A stretch of 64,000 nucleotides of DNA from Pseudomonas sp. ICMP 561. Its GTDB lineage: Bacteria > Pseudomonadota > Gammaproteobacteria > Pseudomonadales > Pseudomonadaceae. The stretch is from NCBI RefSeq assembly GCF_002699985.1, contig NZ_LKBT01000016.1, positions 32,253 to 96,252 on the forward strand, written 5' to 3'. This document shows, piece by piece, positions 52,542 through 59,635 of this stretch. The position numbers were made by a program, and so were the translations under genes. The notes under the pieces are model-generated. The model saw nothing but the letters and a program-made list of their open reading frames with translations. It did not search any database and was not told the DNA's origin. Position 1 is the stretch's first letter, and each line of letters starts with the position of its first letter.

Positions 52542-53552
52542 TCAGCGACCTTCCAGCAGCCCGGCCGCCTGATCCAGTAGCGCCAGCGGATCCTGAGTCT
52601 TGTGGATGTCCACCGACAGCAACTGCCTGAAGCGTCTGGCGCCGGGGAAACCCGTGCCGAGGCCCAGCACGTGACGGGTAACGTGATGCATGGAACCGCC
52701 GCTCTGAATGTGCGCGGCAATGTATGGGCGCATTTCTGCGAGCGCCTCAGCCCGGGAAATCACCGGTGCCTCACTGCCAAACAACTGCTGATCGACCTCG
52801 GCCAGCAGATACGGATTGTGATACGCCTCGCGACCTAACATTACGCCGTCGAATACCTGCAAGTGTTCCTGGCATTGTTCGAGGGTCTTGATACCGCCAT
52901 TGAGGATGATTTCCAGATCAGGAAAATCACGCTTCAGCTGCGCGGCAACGTCATAGCGCAGCGGCGGGATATCACGGTTTTCCTTGGGGGAAAGGCCCTC
53001 AAGAATCGCAATCCGCGCATGCACCGTAAAACTGGTGCAACCGGCGTCGCGAACGGTGCCGACAAACTCACACAACTGCTCGTAGCTGTCACGACCATTG
53101 ATCCCGATCCGATGCTTGACCGTCACCGGAATCGACACCGCATCACGCATCGCCTTGACGCAATCAGCCACCAACTGCGGATGCGCCATGAGCACCGCAC
53201 CAATCATATTGTTCTGAACCCGATCACTCGGGCAGCCGACATTCAGATTCACCTCGTCATAACCCACTGCTTCGGCCATCCGCGAACACGCCGCCAGATC
53301 CGCCGGAACACTGCCCCCCAACTGCAACGCCAGCGGATGCTCCGCCTCGTCGTGCTGGAGAAAACGATATGGGTCAGCGTTGAGCAGCGCGCCGGTGGTG
53401 ACCATCTCGGTGTAGAGCAAGGCGTTCTTTGACAGGAGGCGGAGGAAGAATCGGCAATGTCTATCAGTCCAGTCCATCATCGGCGCAACGCTGAAGCGGC
53501 GCGAGGGTTCAGGGCTTGTATTACTTTGCTTTGAAGCAAGATCTAGTGGCAT
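52542..53552 (-). CDS. dusA: tRNA-dihydrouridine synthase A
   Basis: A 336-residue FMN enzyme that reduces uridines in the tRNA D-loop. The barrel starts RRFSVAPMMDWTDRHCRFFL; the catalytic Cys is in NLNVGCPSDRVQ, and KHRIGINGRDSYEQL, ILNGGIKTLEQC and VMLGREAYHNPYLL hold FMN contacts. DusA-type length. Its 5' end lies 84 bases from an integrase remnant. dusA is a documented target of a family of tyrosine integrases, so the island at 53.6-57.6 kb was probably inserted here while leaving the gene intact. Confidence 0.95.
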   Translation of the reverse strand: MPLDLASKQSNTSPEPSRRFSVAPMMDWTDRHCRFFLRLLSKNALLYTEMVTTGALLNADPYRFLQHDEAEHPLALQLGGSVPADLAACSRMAEAVGYDEVNLNVGCPSDRVQNNMIGAVLMAHPQLVADCVKAMRDAVSIPVTVKHRIGINGRDSYEQLCEFVGTVRDAGCTSFTVHARIAILEGLSPKENRDIPPLRYDVAAQLKRDFPDLEIILNGGIKTLEQCQEHLQVFDGVMLGREAYHNPYLLAEVDQQLFGSEAPVISRAEALAEMRPYIAAHIQSGGSMHHVTRHVLGLGTGFPGARRFRQLLSVDIHKTQDPLALLDQAAGLLEGR

Positions 53553-53636
53553 TTTAGTCAGTCGTGTGTAGCAAAAATGACCCGTTTTCAGTGGTTATTT
53601 GAGCTCGTTGCTACAATTTAGCAAACGAAATCAGCA

Positions 53637-53853
53637 ATGGCGCAACGGAAAAGGGAACGATCACACTGCGTAGACGCAAAGACAACTCGCTGCCTACACG
53701 GCTCAAATCCGGACCAATCGGGATGGGAGGACAGTTTATCAGGAAAGCCAAACGTTCGACCGCAAGCAGATAACTCAGGCTTGGATCAAGCGTTGGGAAA
53801 CCGAGCTAGAGGCACCTGGCGCATTGACAGACCCAACCACAAGGGTGCGATAG
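53637..53853 (+). pseudogene. Remnant of a dusA-type tyrosine integrase (N-terminal fragment)
   Basis: The N-terminal part of a phage-type integrase is readable across at least two frames. An ATG at 53637 gives MAQRK, then a frame change gives GTITLRRRKDNSL from 53654, then a second change at the CC before 53695 gives YTAQIRTNRDGRTVYQESQT and FDRKQITQAWIKRWETELEA up to a stop at 53851-53853. The order GTIT-RRRK, YTAQIR-NRDG, VYQESQTFDRK, AWIKR-ETELE is the arm-binding N-terminus of integrases found at dusA. The catalytic domain (R-H-R-Y) is missing entirely. It is a dead fragment. Confidence 0.85.
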
Positions 53854-53933
53854 TCAATGCAATACTTATTCTGCGCGTTTTCGAGAGGAGGGTTTTCGTT
53901 GTCATTGTAAGAGGTACGAGAGAGCGATGAAGA

Positions 53934-54368
53934 CTATGCCTGCCGTTGAGTTGCTTCAAAGTGTCGACTTTGATACGGCTGAAGCACTTGTACTTTCATG
54001 CCCAACCCTTTTTCAAGACCCCATGAATCTGCAAGGTGATCGGCGCGACCCTTGGCAACTACAGCGCTAGCACCCTGTTTACGTGATGTAACGAGGCTAA
54101 GCGCACGATGAGCCTCAGTGACTCGAGCGTCCGAAGCGCACGTAAATTGGGTGAAGCGCTCCAGTAAATACCCCGCACGTCTAACTTCGACGTCGCTGCG
54201 CTGCTTGAGAAGAAAAAAGCTCAGGGCCGTCTCCAGGCTATCTGAGGAGTACCAGAAAGCTCGTGCTGCACGCACGAGCACTGCATCGTCTGCCTGGTCT
54301 AGAGGCCGTTTAGCCAGCAGGTCCAGTTCATTAGACAGGACGGTCGGCGTCATACGCTTCGTCGTCAT
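53934..54368 (-). CDS. Unknown helical protein paired with a nucleotidyltransferase
   Basis: A 144-residue protein starting MTTKRMTPTVLSNELDLLAK at 54368, which overlaps the end of the upstream nucleotidyltransferase gene by 38 bases. It is soluble and mostly helical: DDAVLVRAARAFWYSSDSLE, TALSFFLLKQRSDVEVRRAG and RVTEAHRALSLVTSRKQG. No helix-turn-helix, signal peptide or known motif was recognised. The tight overlap implies co-expression, as in two-gene toxin-antitoxin or defence modules, but which partner would be toxic cannot be said. Base composition is A+T-richer than the core genes. Confidence 0.65.
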   Translation of the reverse strand: MTTKRMTPTVLSNELDLLAKRPLDQADDAVLVRAARAFWYSSDSLETALSFFLLKQRSDVEVRRAGYLLERFTQFTCASDARVTEAHRALSLVTSRKQGASAVVAKGRADHLADSWGLEKGLGMKVQVLQPYQSRHFEATQRQA

Positions 54369-54993
54369 GTGCAGTCTCCAAATAATCCGTAATGATGGCG
54401 TGAAGGATCGATTGAGGTGGTTCTTTGTTGCCAACGTACACGTCGATCGCTTGTAACGCTAGTCGATTCAGATCTGTGGTTAGGATCAGGCCTCGTCGTA
54501 AGAGCGTTTCAATATCTTCAATATCCTGCTCAGTAGCTCGGCCAAGCTTCGAAATCGCTAGGTCGACAGGTGAAGCAATCAGGATGTGTATGGGCGAGCC
54601 CTCGCCAAACTCTTCCAATTGAATCGCTCGCTCCAGATAATCTTCATGCAGCGGTCCAAGCGTCGTATTGAATGTCAAATCGTAGTTGAGCGCCAACGTA
54701 CGGCCTGTGCTTGGATCAATAAACGTCTCTGGTGTAGAGCCCAGGCTTTCGATCAGCTCATCCTTACTCAACTGACGGCTGCAGTGAAATATTTCAGCGT
54801 CAACGTCAACAGAAACACGGTGGTTCGTGTATAGATGGACAGCGATTCCGCCGAAAATGATGATTTTTACTGAGCCTGGTGGATAGCCTTCTAGCTCTTC
54901 TTCTACCCCTTTAAACATAGCCACGACCGCCTGACCTAGCGGTTTACTGGTATCGACACATGCGGGCAGAATGTCAGGCAGTGTGGTAATCAC
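54331..54993 (-). CDS. DUF6036-like nucleotidyltransferase
   Basis: A 220-residue protein of the polymerase-beta-type nucleotidyltransferase fold. The motif is complete: G48-G49 in IIIFGGIAVHLY, then SVDVDAEIFH with Asp63 and Asp65, and a third Asp near 105 in LNYDLTFN. The later segment HILIASPVDLAISKLGR followed by TEQDIEDIETLLRRG is typical of DUF6036 and AbiEii-like enzymes. Such proteins transfer nucleotides to RNA, tRNA or proteins, and several act in toxin-antitoxin or phage-defence pairs. Here it precedes and overlaps a gene for an unknown helical protein. Target and toxicity are unknown. The gene is intact although most of the surrounding element has decayed. Confidence 0.8.
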   Translation of the reverse strand: MITTLPDILPACVDTSKPLGQAVVAMFKGVEEELEGYPPGSVKIIIFGGIAVHLYTNHRVSVDVDAEIFHCSRQLSKDELIESLGSTPETFIDPSTGRTLALNYDLTFNTTLGPLHEDYLERAIQLEEFGEGSPIHILIASPVDLAISKLGRATEQDIEDIETLLRRGLILTTDLNRLALQAIDVYVGNKEPPQSILHAIITDYLETAHDDEAYDADRPV

Positions 54994-55242
54994 TGATTAG
55001 CTCCTCTGATTACGTAGGGGGCGAAGGCCTTTTGCAAAGACTTGCCATAAGCTCTATCTCTGCCTACATCAGAGGTGGCGGGAGGCCGCGTTAGGCCTAC
55101 CTTACGGGAGGAACCCTTGAAAGCCGATTCTCAACGCTCAGTCGACCATTGTCCAATGGGCAGTCAGAAGTTTAGCGCTTTCGTTTTGCGACATATCGAC
55201 TAATGCCAAAATCAGAAAAGGACTACAAAAAACAGTCTTGGC
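54994..55242. other. Intergenic stretch in the dusA scar
   Basis: About 250 bases between the nucleotidyltransferase gene and the higA remnant. It should hold the promoter of the nucleotidyltransferase pair. No gene, REP or terminator was seen. Confidence 0.4.
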
Positions 55243-55590
55243 CTAGAGGTAAGACGGTATGACATCAATGGAGAAGGCCGCATCTATACGCCGGATCAGC
55301 CCCCAAGCTCAGTTGACCCGTGCGGTTCGGTATTTGGATAAGCATTCACTGGACCTGGTAAGGGTGAAGGTCCGGGGCGTCAACCCCTGCTGATCCATGC
55401 GAAATTTGATGGCCTCAATAGGATCCGAAGCGGGCATCGGGAAGTGTTCCTCTTCGAACTTCTCAACCAGTACCGCCAGGATCTCCAATTCATCGCCCTC
55501 GGGGCTATTCAAGGGGGCACCCCAGAGCTCCTCAAGTCTTTGAAGGGCATCAGCCAGATCGGCTTCACTACGAATGGGCTTGATATTCAT
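55243..55590 (-). pseudogene. higA: Decayed HigA-type antitoxin
   Basis: The frame from 55590 reads MNIKPIRSEADLADALQRLE, ELWGAPLNSPEGDELEILAV and DPIEAIKFRMDQQGLTPR, a good HigA antitoxin N-terminus. The frame then leaves the family: translation in frame ends at 55309 with TARVN. Restoring single-base indels recovers RDLHPY after LTPR, then RSSECLSK, then QLSLGLIRRIDAAFSIDVIP running to a stop at 55243, which fits the lost HTH and C-terminus. At least three indels are needed, so the DNA-binding domain is broken. Its ATG overlaps the original stop of the toxin gene by one base, the usual higBA layout. Confidence 0.8.
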
Positions 55591-55900
55591 TACACAGTCT
55601 CCGCGTCGATGTGGTCTTACTGGGCGTGCGTCCCCACAAAACGAATGAAAGCGATTTGTCGCTCATAGTCGATGGCCAGGATCACTCGATATTTATTGCC
55701 AGCGATGTTGAAGACCACTCGGCCACCTTTCAGGATGCTTGCAGAGCGGAGCTCTGCCTTCACTTCCTGAGCAGTACGATAAACCGCTTTCTCCATGTGC
55801 CTGTACCACTCAACCAGCAGGCTCATAGCATCGGCGTAACCCGGGCTACGGTCCCCAAACGCTCTTAGATCAGCGCCTGGAAGCGGTAAATGAGACGCAA
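55590..55900 (-). pseudogene. higB: Decayed HigB-type toxin
   Basis: The RelE-like HigB core is present in one frame: MSLLVEWYRHMEKAVYRTAQ, EVKAELRSASILKGGRVVFN, IAGNKYRVILAIDYERQIAF and IRFVGTHAQ. There a TAA replaces what should be TAC; beyond it, DHIDAETV and a second TAA complete the usual end, just overlapping higA. Upstream, in-frame codons still read LRAFGDRSPGYADA but have no ATG, while a neighbouring frame starts TTG then RLIYRFQAL at 55900, so the N-terminus is frameshifted. A truncated 69-residue product from 55826 is conceivable, but it lacks both ends and is probably inactive. Confidence 0.8.
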
Positions 55901-56197
55901 AATTTCAGCGCGAGGGATTCGAAAGGCTGAAGTCTACCAGAGCCCCGGCAATAGCCCGAGCACAACGGGAATGGATGCTCGCCGGAAAATACGTGTGCCT
56001 TGCTTCGCCACCATCTTCAACCGGGGACGGCATTGTGCCACCCGTGTAATATGGCAATTACTTGCGTTATAGGAACATTCAAGGCATGAACACCCATTGC
56101 CGCCAGCCTGTCTGCTTGCCCCACAGCTCATCCAAACGTTCATCTGGTTACCTGCATCCATTTTCGGCATTGCTAGAAGCAGCGCAGTTTGTCTGGG
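55901..56197. other. Unassigned stretch in the dusA scar
   Basis: About 300 bases between higB and the kinase relic. Short frames on both strands resemble nothing known. Probably decayed element DNA. Confidence 0.35.
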
Positions 56198-56688
56198 ATG
56201 GCCAGCGTGTCTAACGAGATTTATTCGCTCAGGATTGAGAACGGTGAACTTCGGGGGAGATAGGCCGAAGCCGAGAGTAGATGCGCCCGCGAGGTTGAGT
56301 CTCGTCGATGTTACGAGCACCAACGCAACGCCTTGGCCGCCGGGGGAGTGATCTGGACCTGGAATTGGCACCCTGCGCGTGACATTTTCACTGTAGACCT
56401 GGGTTTCGCCATTGCTTTCGGTCTTGATTCGAGCCTGATACACGCCGATCTACCCATCAATCCAATGTTCGAGTCGACCTGCTGGTGACCGATGTCGGGC
56501 TACCCGGCGGAATTAACGGGCGCCAGGTGGTGGATGCGGCGCGCATTTCCCGACCGAACCTTAAGGTGCTGTTTATCACCGGCTATGCAGGAAGCTCGAT
56601 CCTGGCGAATGGGCACCTTGCTCCCGGGATCGCCTTACTCACCAAACCGTTTCTGGTCGAAACGATGGCTTCGCGGCAAGTGCAATGA
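56198..56688 (+). pseudogene. Collapsed PAS hybrid sensor kinase (N-terminus joined to receiver end)
   Basis: From the ATG at 56198 the frame reads MASVSNEIYSLRIENGELRG, a short coiled linker, then an in-frame TAG (56261-56263) where CAG is expected. It continues AEAESRCAREVESRR and then ALAAGGVIWTWNWHPARDIF and DLGFAIAFGLDSSLIHADLP, which is a PAS-domain start as in PAS-type hybrid histidine kinases, and stops at 56486. A second frame overlaps from about 56456: VDLLVTDVGLPGGINGRQVV, ISRPNLKVLFITGYAG and IALLTKPFLVETMA, a receiver domain with its acceptor Asp, ending at 56688. The dimerisation and ATPase domains are missing. A large internal deletion therefore joined the two ends. Confidence 0.8.
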
Positions 56689-56805
56689 TCAGCGATGCCC
56701 AAGAGTAGGCTCAGTGGCTTGCACTGTTAGCTTCTATACTCGCTCGTTGGGGGGCGTGTTCTACCAGAAGATGTTTGCTGCATCTAGTGTAACCGCAGTT
56801 TGAAG

Positions 56806-57066
56806 TCAGGTATCAGGAGTAGATGTTTCCCCCGTTTGAATTTGCACTCCAAATAGCCGGTCGGCTATTTGCCGTCCACGCTCCTGACCTTCCGCCGTCA
56901 GCCAGATCGATTTGCTTTTGCTCACTGGATTACTGATAAACCCAAGTTCATGCAATCGATTCATAATTTCGAAGTCGAACCCTTTCCAGGCGTTGCCGTT
57001 GTCAGCGCTGAAGGTTGCCAATAGAGCAAGCACGGCGTCTTCAATCAGTTTTTCGTCATATTTCAT
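56806..57066 (-). CDS. DUF6429 family small protein
   Basis: An 86-residue protein starting MKYDEKLIEDAVLALLATFS, then AWKGFDFEIMNRLHELGFIS and SKSKSIWLTAEGQERGRQIA. This is the winged-helix-like pattern of the DUF6429 family (DEKLI-x-AVLALL, AWKG, SK-KS-LT-EG), small proteins often found on mobile DNA. The role is not known. It appears intact. Confidence 0.78.
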   Translation of the reverse strand: MKYDEKLIEDAVLALLATFSADNGNAWKGFDFEIMNRLHELGFISNPVSKSKSIWLTAEGQERGRQIADRLFGVQIQTGETSTPDT

Positions 57067-57188
57067 GATCGGCGCTCCACGTATTCATCCGTTGGGACTG
57101 AAACAAGGTTTCTTAAATACCCGACCTTTACTACCCTGCGCAGCATCTGTCAGCCAGAGTCTACGAACAGAAAACCCGATAGCTCGAC

Positions 57189-57325
57189 TCACCCTTTCGA
57201 CCGTGGCCTTTGCCTCGTGTGAAATACGCCGAGCACTTGCAGGCAATCATCACGTACTCGATAGGGAATCAAACTTGCTTCGTCTTCCAGGTTCTTGAGA
57301 GCCTTTCGAGCCACTCAACCCGCAT
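57189..57325 (-). pseudogene. parE: ParE-type toxin reduced by deletion and frameshift
   Basis: The ATG at 57325 overlaps the end of the antitoxin gene, as expected for parDE. It starts MRVEWLERL, then one shift restores ALKNLEDEAS, immediately followed by LIPYRVRDDCLQVLGVFHTR and QRPRSKG with a stop at 57189-57191. These are the first ~20 and last ~30 residues of a RelE/ParE toxin. About 50 central codons are absent, including most of the beta-sheet. Only 137 bases remain of a gene that is usually near 290. It cannot make an active toxin. Confidence 0.82.
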
Positions 57326-57557
57326 TCCCGCTCCAGCGCGGGGCACGCATTGCCGAGACTTGCTCTTCGCTTGCGAATTTGCCTTCGTCGGCTTCTTTCA
57401 CCGCCTGCTCGATATGCGCGGTCAGCGTTTTTTCGTGTTCGATGTAGTCGCGGAGAACGTCCATGGCAAGATAGCTCGCACTCTGGCCGCTCGTTTTAGC
57501 GAGATCGGTGAGTGAGTTGGAAAGATCTTCTGGCAGATTCAGCGATATCCCGGTCAT
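57315..57557 (-). CDS. parD: Ribbon-helix-helix antitoxin, ParD/CopG type
   Basis: An intact 80-residue protein: MTGISLNLPEDLSNSLTDLA with a ribbon-helix-helix strand, SASYLAMDVLRDYIEHEKTL as helix two and the linker, and an acidic toxin-binding tail (IEQAVKEADEGKFASEEQVS). Such proteins dimerise, bind their own promoter and neutralise a ParE/RelE toxin. The downstream toxin is wrecked, so this is an orphan antitoxin. It could still repress its own promoter or neutralise a related toxin elsewhere. Confidence 0.85.
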   Translation of the reverse strand: MTGISLNLPEDLSNSLTDLAKTSGQSASYLAMDVLRDYIEHEKTLTAHIEQAVKEADEGKFASEEQVSAMRAPRWSGNAG

Positions 57558-57806
57558 GGAAACCTCGACGATGGTCGTTGATGGCGAATGTTACACCCTG
57601 GAGCCTCTGTATGGAGCGCCAGCTTGTCGCCAAGAGTGTCCGGCTGACGGACAGCGAAGTCGTGTGATGCGCTATTAAAACGTCTGGCAACAGCTATTGT
57701 GACTCGGTTCAGCGCTAGTTCATGCCCTGCACGTCGCATTGCGAGTAATCAATGAAACTCTTTATCGAAATAGACGCGCAAGCGTAACCATCAAGGAAGA
57801 ATCCGG

Positions 57807-58229
57807 GTGACAAACATCACATCTGTCAAAGCTGCTTCAATCCGTGCGTTGGGCATTCTCGTTCTAGTGCCAACCACATTGGCTGCGGTTTTTTTTTCGC
57901 TACTCGCGCTGGGGAAGTGGGTTTCGTTTCTGAGATCGGGCGCCGTATCTATTAACGACACGTTGATGCACTGCGCAATGGTCGCTGTGGTGGTATTGGG
58001 AGGGTTGGGTATTCTCGCTGGCTGGAAGCTTTACTATCACTTTCTGCATTTCAGCTTACCCCCTGCCTGGTCAAAGCTGGCGCTGGCCGGATTGCTCTGC
58101 GGAACGATTGCGAGCCTGGTCTTAATGTCTACGCTCGCAGGCTCTTTATGGTTTCGTGTTGTTGTCATGGGATGGCCTTTGATCGCTGTCATCAGTTTTG
58201 TATGGCTGTTGCTACGAAGGCGCGCTTGA
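57807..58229 (+). CDS. Small inner-membrane protein, unknown function
   Basis: A 140-residue protein with four predicted membrane helices: about residues 14-36 (ALGILVLVPTTLAAVFFSLL), 55-75 (AMVAVVVLGGLGILAGWKLY), 92-110 (LALAGLLCGTIASLVLMSTL) and 115-136 (FRVVVMGWPLIAVISFVWLL), ending in RRRA. No family recognised. It stands outside the decayed part of the scar, and its relation to the genes downstream is unclear. Confidence 0.65.
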   Translation: MTNITSVKAASIRALGILVLVPTTLAAVFFSLLALGKWVSFLRSGAVSINDTLMHCAMVAVVVLGGLGILAGWKLYYHFLHFSLPPAWSKLALAGLLCGTIASLVLMSTLAGSLWFRVVVMGWPLIAVISFVWLLLRRRA

Positions 58230-58332
58230 GAAGTTTTGATGGGCTCTGTATCCCGCGACTACAAGCAATCTGTATCTGTCGGTCATTCCTTGGGGCTGAT
58301 ACGGTTTGCATCCCTCCTGTTCTGAGCCAGCC

Positions 58333-58665
58333 ATGATTGAACTCACCGCTTTCCCGTTTGGTACAACCGACTGGTCGACAATCGAACCCGTAGAACATGC
58401 CGGTGAAACCGGTACTGCTTATTGGCGCACTTGTCAGTTTGGCGCGGTGCGCGTTCGTATGGTGGAATACAGCCCAGGCTATCTGGCTGATCACTGGTGT
58501 TGGAGAGGCCATATCCTGCTGTGCCTTGAGGGTGAATTGCACACCGAGCTTGAGGATGGTCGCCAATTCGTGCTCACTGCGGGTATGAGCTATCAGGTCA
58601 GTAATGACGCCGAAGGACATCGCTCGTTCACCACAACGGGCGCCAGGTTGTTTGTGGTGGACTAA
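58333..58665 (+). CDS. DHCW-motif cupin-fold protein
   Basis: A 110-residue single-domain cupin. The ATG at 58333 gives MIELTAFPFGTTDWSTIEPV. The segment YLADHWCWRGHILLCLEGEL carries the DH-CW motif of this subgroup, where other cupins have HxH metal ligands, and LTAGMSYQVSNDAEGHRSFT forms the second half. Function unknown; this subgroup is common in proteobacteria. It ends 44 bases before the DapF-like gene on the same strand, so co-transcription is possible. Confidence 0.82.
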   Translation: MIELTAFPFGTTDWSTIEPVEHAGETGTAYWRTCQFGAVRVRMVEYSPGYLADHWCWRGHILLCLEGELHTELEDGRQFVLTAGMSYQVSNDAEGHRSFTTTGARLFVVD

Positions 58666-58709
58666 TACCCTTAAAACATCATCTCCACGTCTTGTCGCAG
58701 GATCCAGTG

Positions 58710-59525
58710 ATGCCGCTTGGTTTTCATAAAATGCATGCCAATGGCGATGATTTCGTCATTGTAGACACGCGAAACGCCGCCAACCCGTTCACCAGTGCCA
58801 TCGCCCGCCGATTGGGTGACCGGAATCGAGGGCTCGGCTTCAATCAACTCGCCGTGTTGCTCGATTGCGAAGATGCCGCGGCGCGCTTGATATTCTGGAA
58901 CGCCGATGGCTCTTCTCTGGACGCGTGCGGAAGCGCTACGCGAGGTGTTGCGGATTTGTTGATGCGCGAAGCCGATGTAACGTCGGTAAAGTTACGCACC
59001 AATCGCGGCTTGTTGGCGTGCGAGCGAACGTCGACCGGTGAGATCGCGGTCGACATGGGCAAGCCGCTGTTTGGTTGGGCAGATATTCCGCTGTCTCTGG
59101 AACTGGACTCTGTAGTGCTGCCACTTGCCGGTCGCCCGACGGCCTGCAGCATGGGCAATCCGCACTGCACTTATTTTGTCGATGATCTGGCTGATGTTGA
59201 TATCGCGAAAATCGGTCCGGCCCTTGAAACCAATGACTTGTTTCCGCTCAAGACCAACGTGCATTTCGTCCAGATTATCAACCGCAAGCACATCCGGCTG
59301 CGTATCTGGGAGCGGGGCGGTGGTATTCCCCTCGGGTCGGGGTCCTGCGCGTGTGGTGCTGCGGTCAACGGCATTCGGCGTGGCTTGCTGGACAATACCG
59401 TTGAAGTCGAATGCGATGGCGGAACAGTGACAGTTCGATGGGATGGGATGGGCCCGGTATTTCTGGTCGGGTCGGTAGAGAGCGTTGCGTCGGGATTGAT
59501 CGCCGACCGCTTGTTGGATCTGTAG
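58710..59525 (+). CDS. Divergent DapF-like (diaminopimelate epimerase family) racemase
   Basis: A 271-residue two-lobed epimerase. The start at 58710 follows AGGA. HKMHANGDDFVIVDTRN and FNQLAVLLDCEDAAARLIFW form the first lobe. Both catalytic cysteines of the cofactor-free mechanism are present: C73 in NADGSSLDACGSATRG and C213 in GSGSCACGAAVNG, each in its usual glycine-rich loop. The first loop differs from true DapF (CGN-G-R becomes CGSATRG), which suggests a different substrate, for instance another amino acid, as in DapF-related histidine racemases. The housekeeping dapF of Pseudomonas normally lies beside lysA, not here. Confidence 0.8.
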   Translation: MPLGFHKMHANGDDFVIVDTRNAANPFTSAIARRLGDRNRGLGFNQLAVLLDCEDAAARLIFWNADGSSLDACGSATRGVADLLMREADVTSVKLRTNRGLLACERTSTGEIAVDMGKPLFGWADIPLSLELDSVVLPLAGRPTACSMGNPHCTYFVDDLADVDIAKIGPALETNDLFPLKTNVHFVQIINRKHIRLRIWERGGGIPLGSGSCACGAAVNGIRRGLLDNTVEVECDGGTVTVRWDGMGPVFLVGSVESVASGLIADRLLDL

Positions 59526-59543
59526 TCCTGACACACATTCACT

Positions 59544-59605
59544 TGTAGGAGCTGCCGAAGGCTGCGATGGCGGAAAATGCCTCGCAGCCTTCGGCAGCTC
59601 CTACA
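59544..59605. repeat. REP doublet, GTAGGAGCTGCCGAAGGC class
   Basis: TGTAGGAGCTGCCGAAGGCT from 59544 and the inverted CTTCGGCAGCTCCTACA ending at 59605, with only a short spacer between the arms. It lies between the convergent DapF-like and LysR genes. Confidence 0.85.
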
Positions 59606-59635
59606 AGGAATTCATTCAACTCAAAGATTGCATCT

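Noticed and set aside
53934..54993. Naming the nucleotidyltransferase pair AbiE
   Set aside because: The partner lacks the HTH of AbiEi, is smaller, and follows the enzyme gene; only the nucleotidyltransferase fold is shared.
55934..56443. 169-residue reverse frame in the dusA scar
   Set aside because: It overlaps the PAS relic, whose forward translation is recognisable, and shows no motif or ribosome site.
57558..57806. Possible PIN-domain toxin remnant (HALHVAL near 57719)
   Set aside because: One short motif-like stretch without surrounding support; too weak to report.
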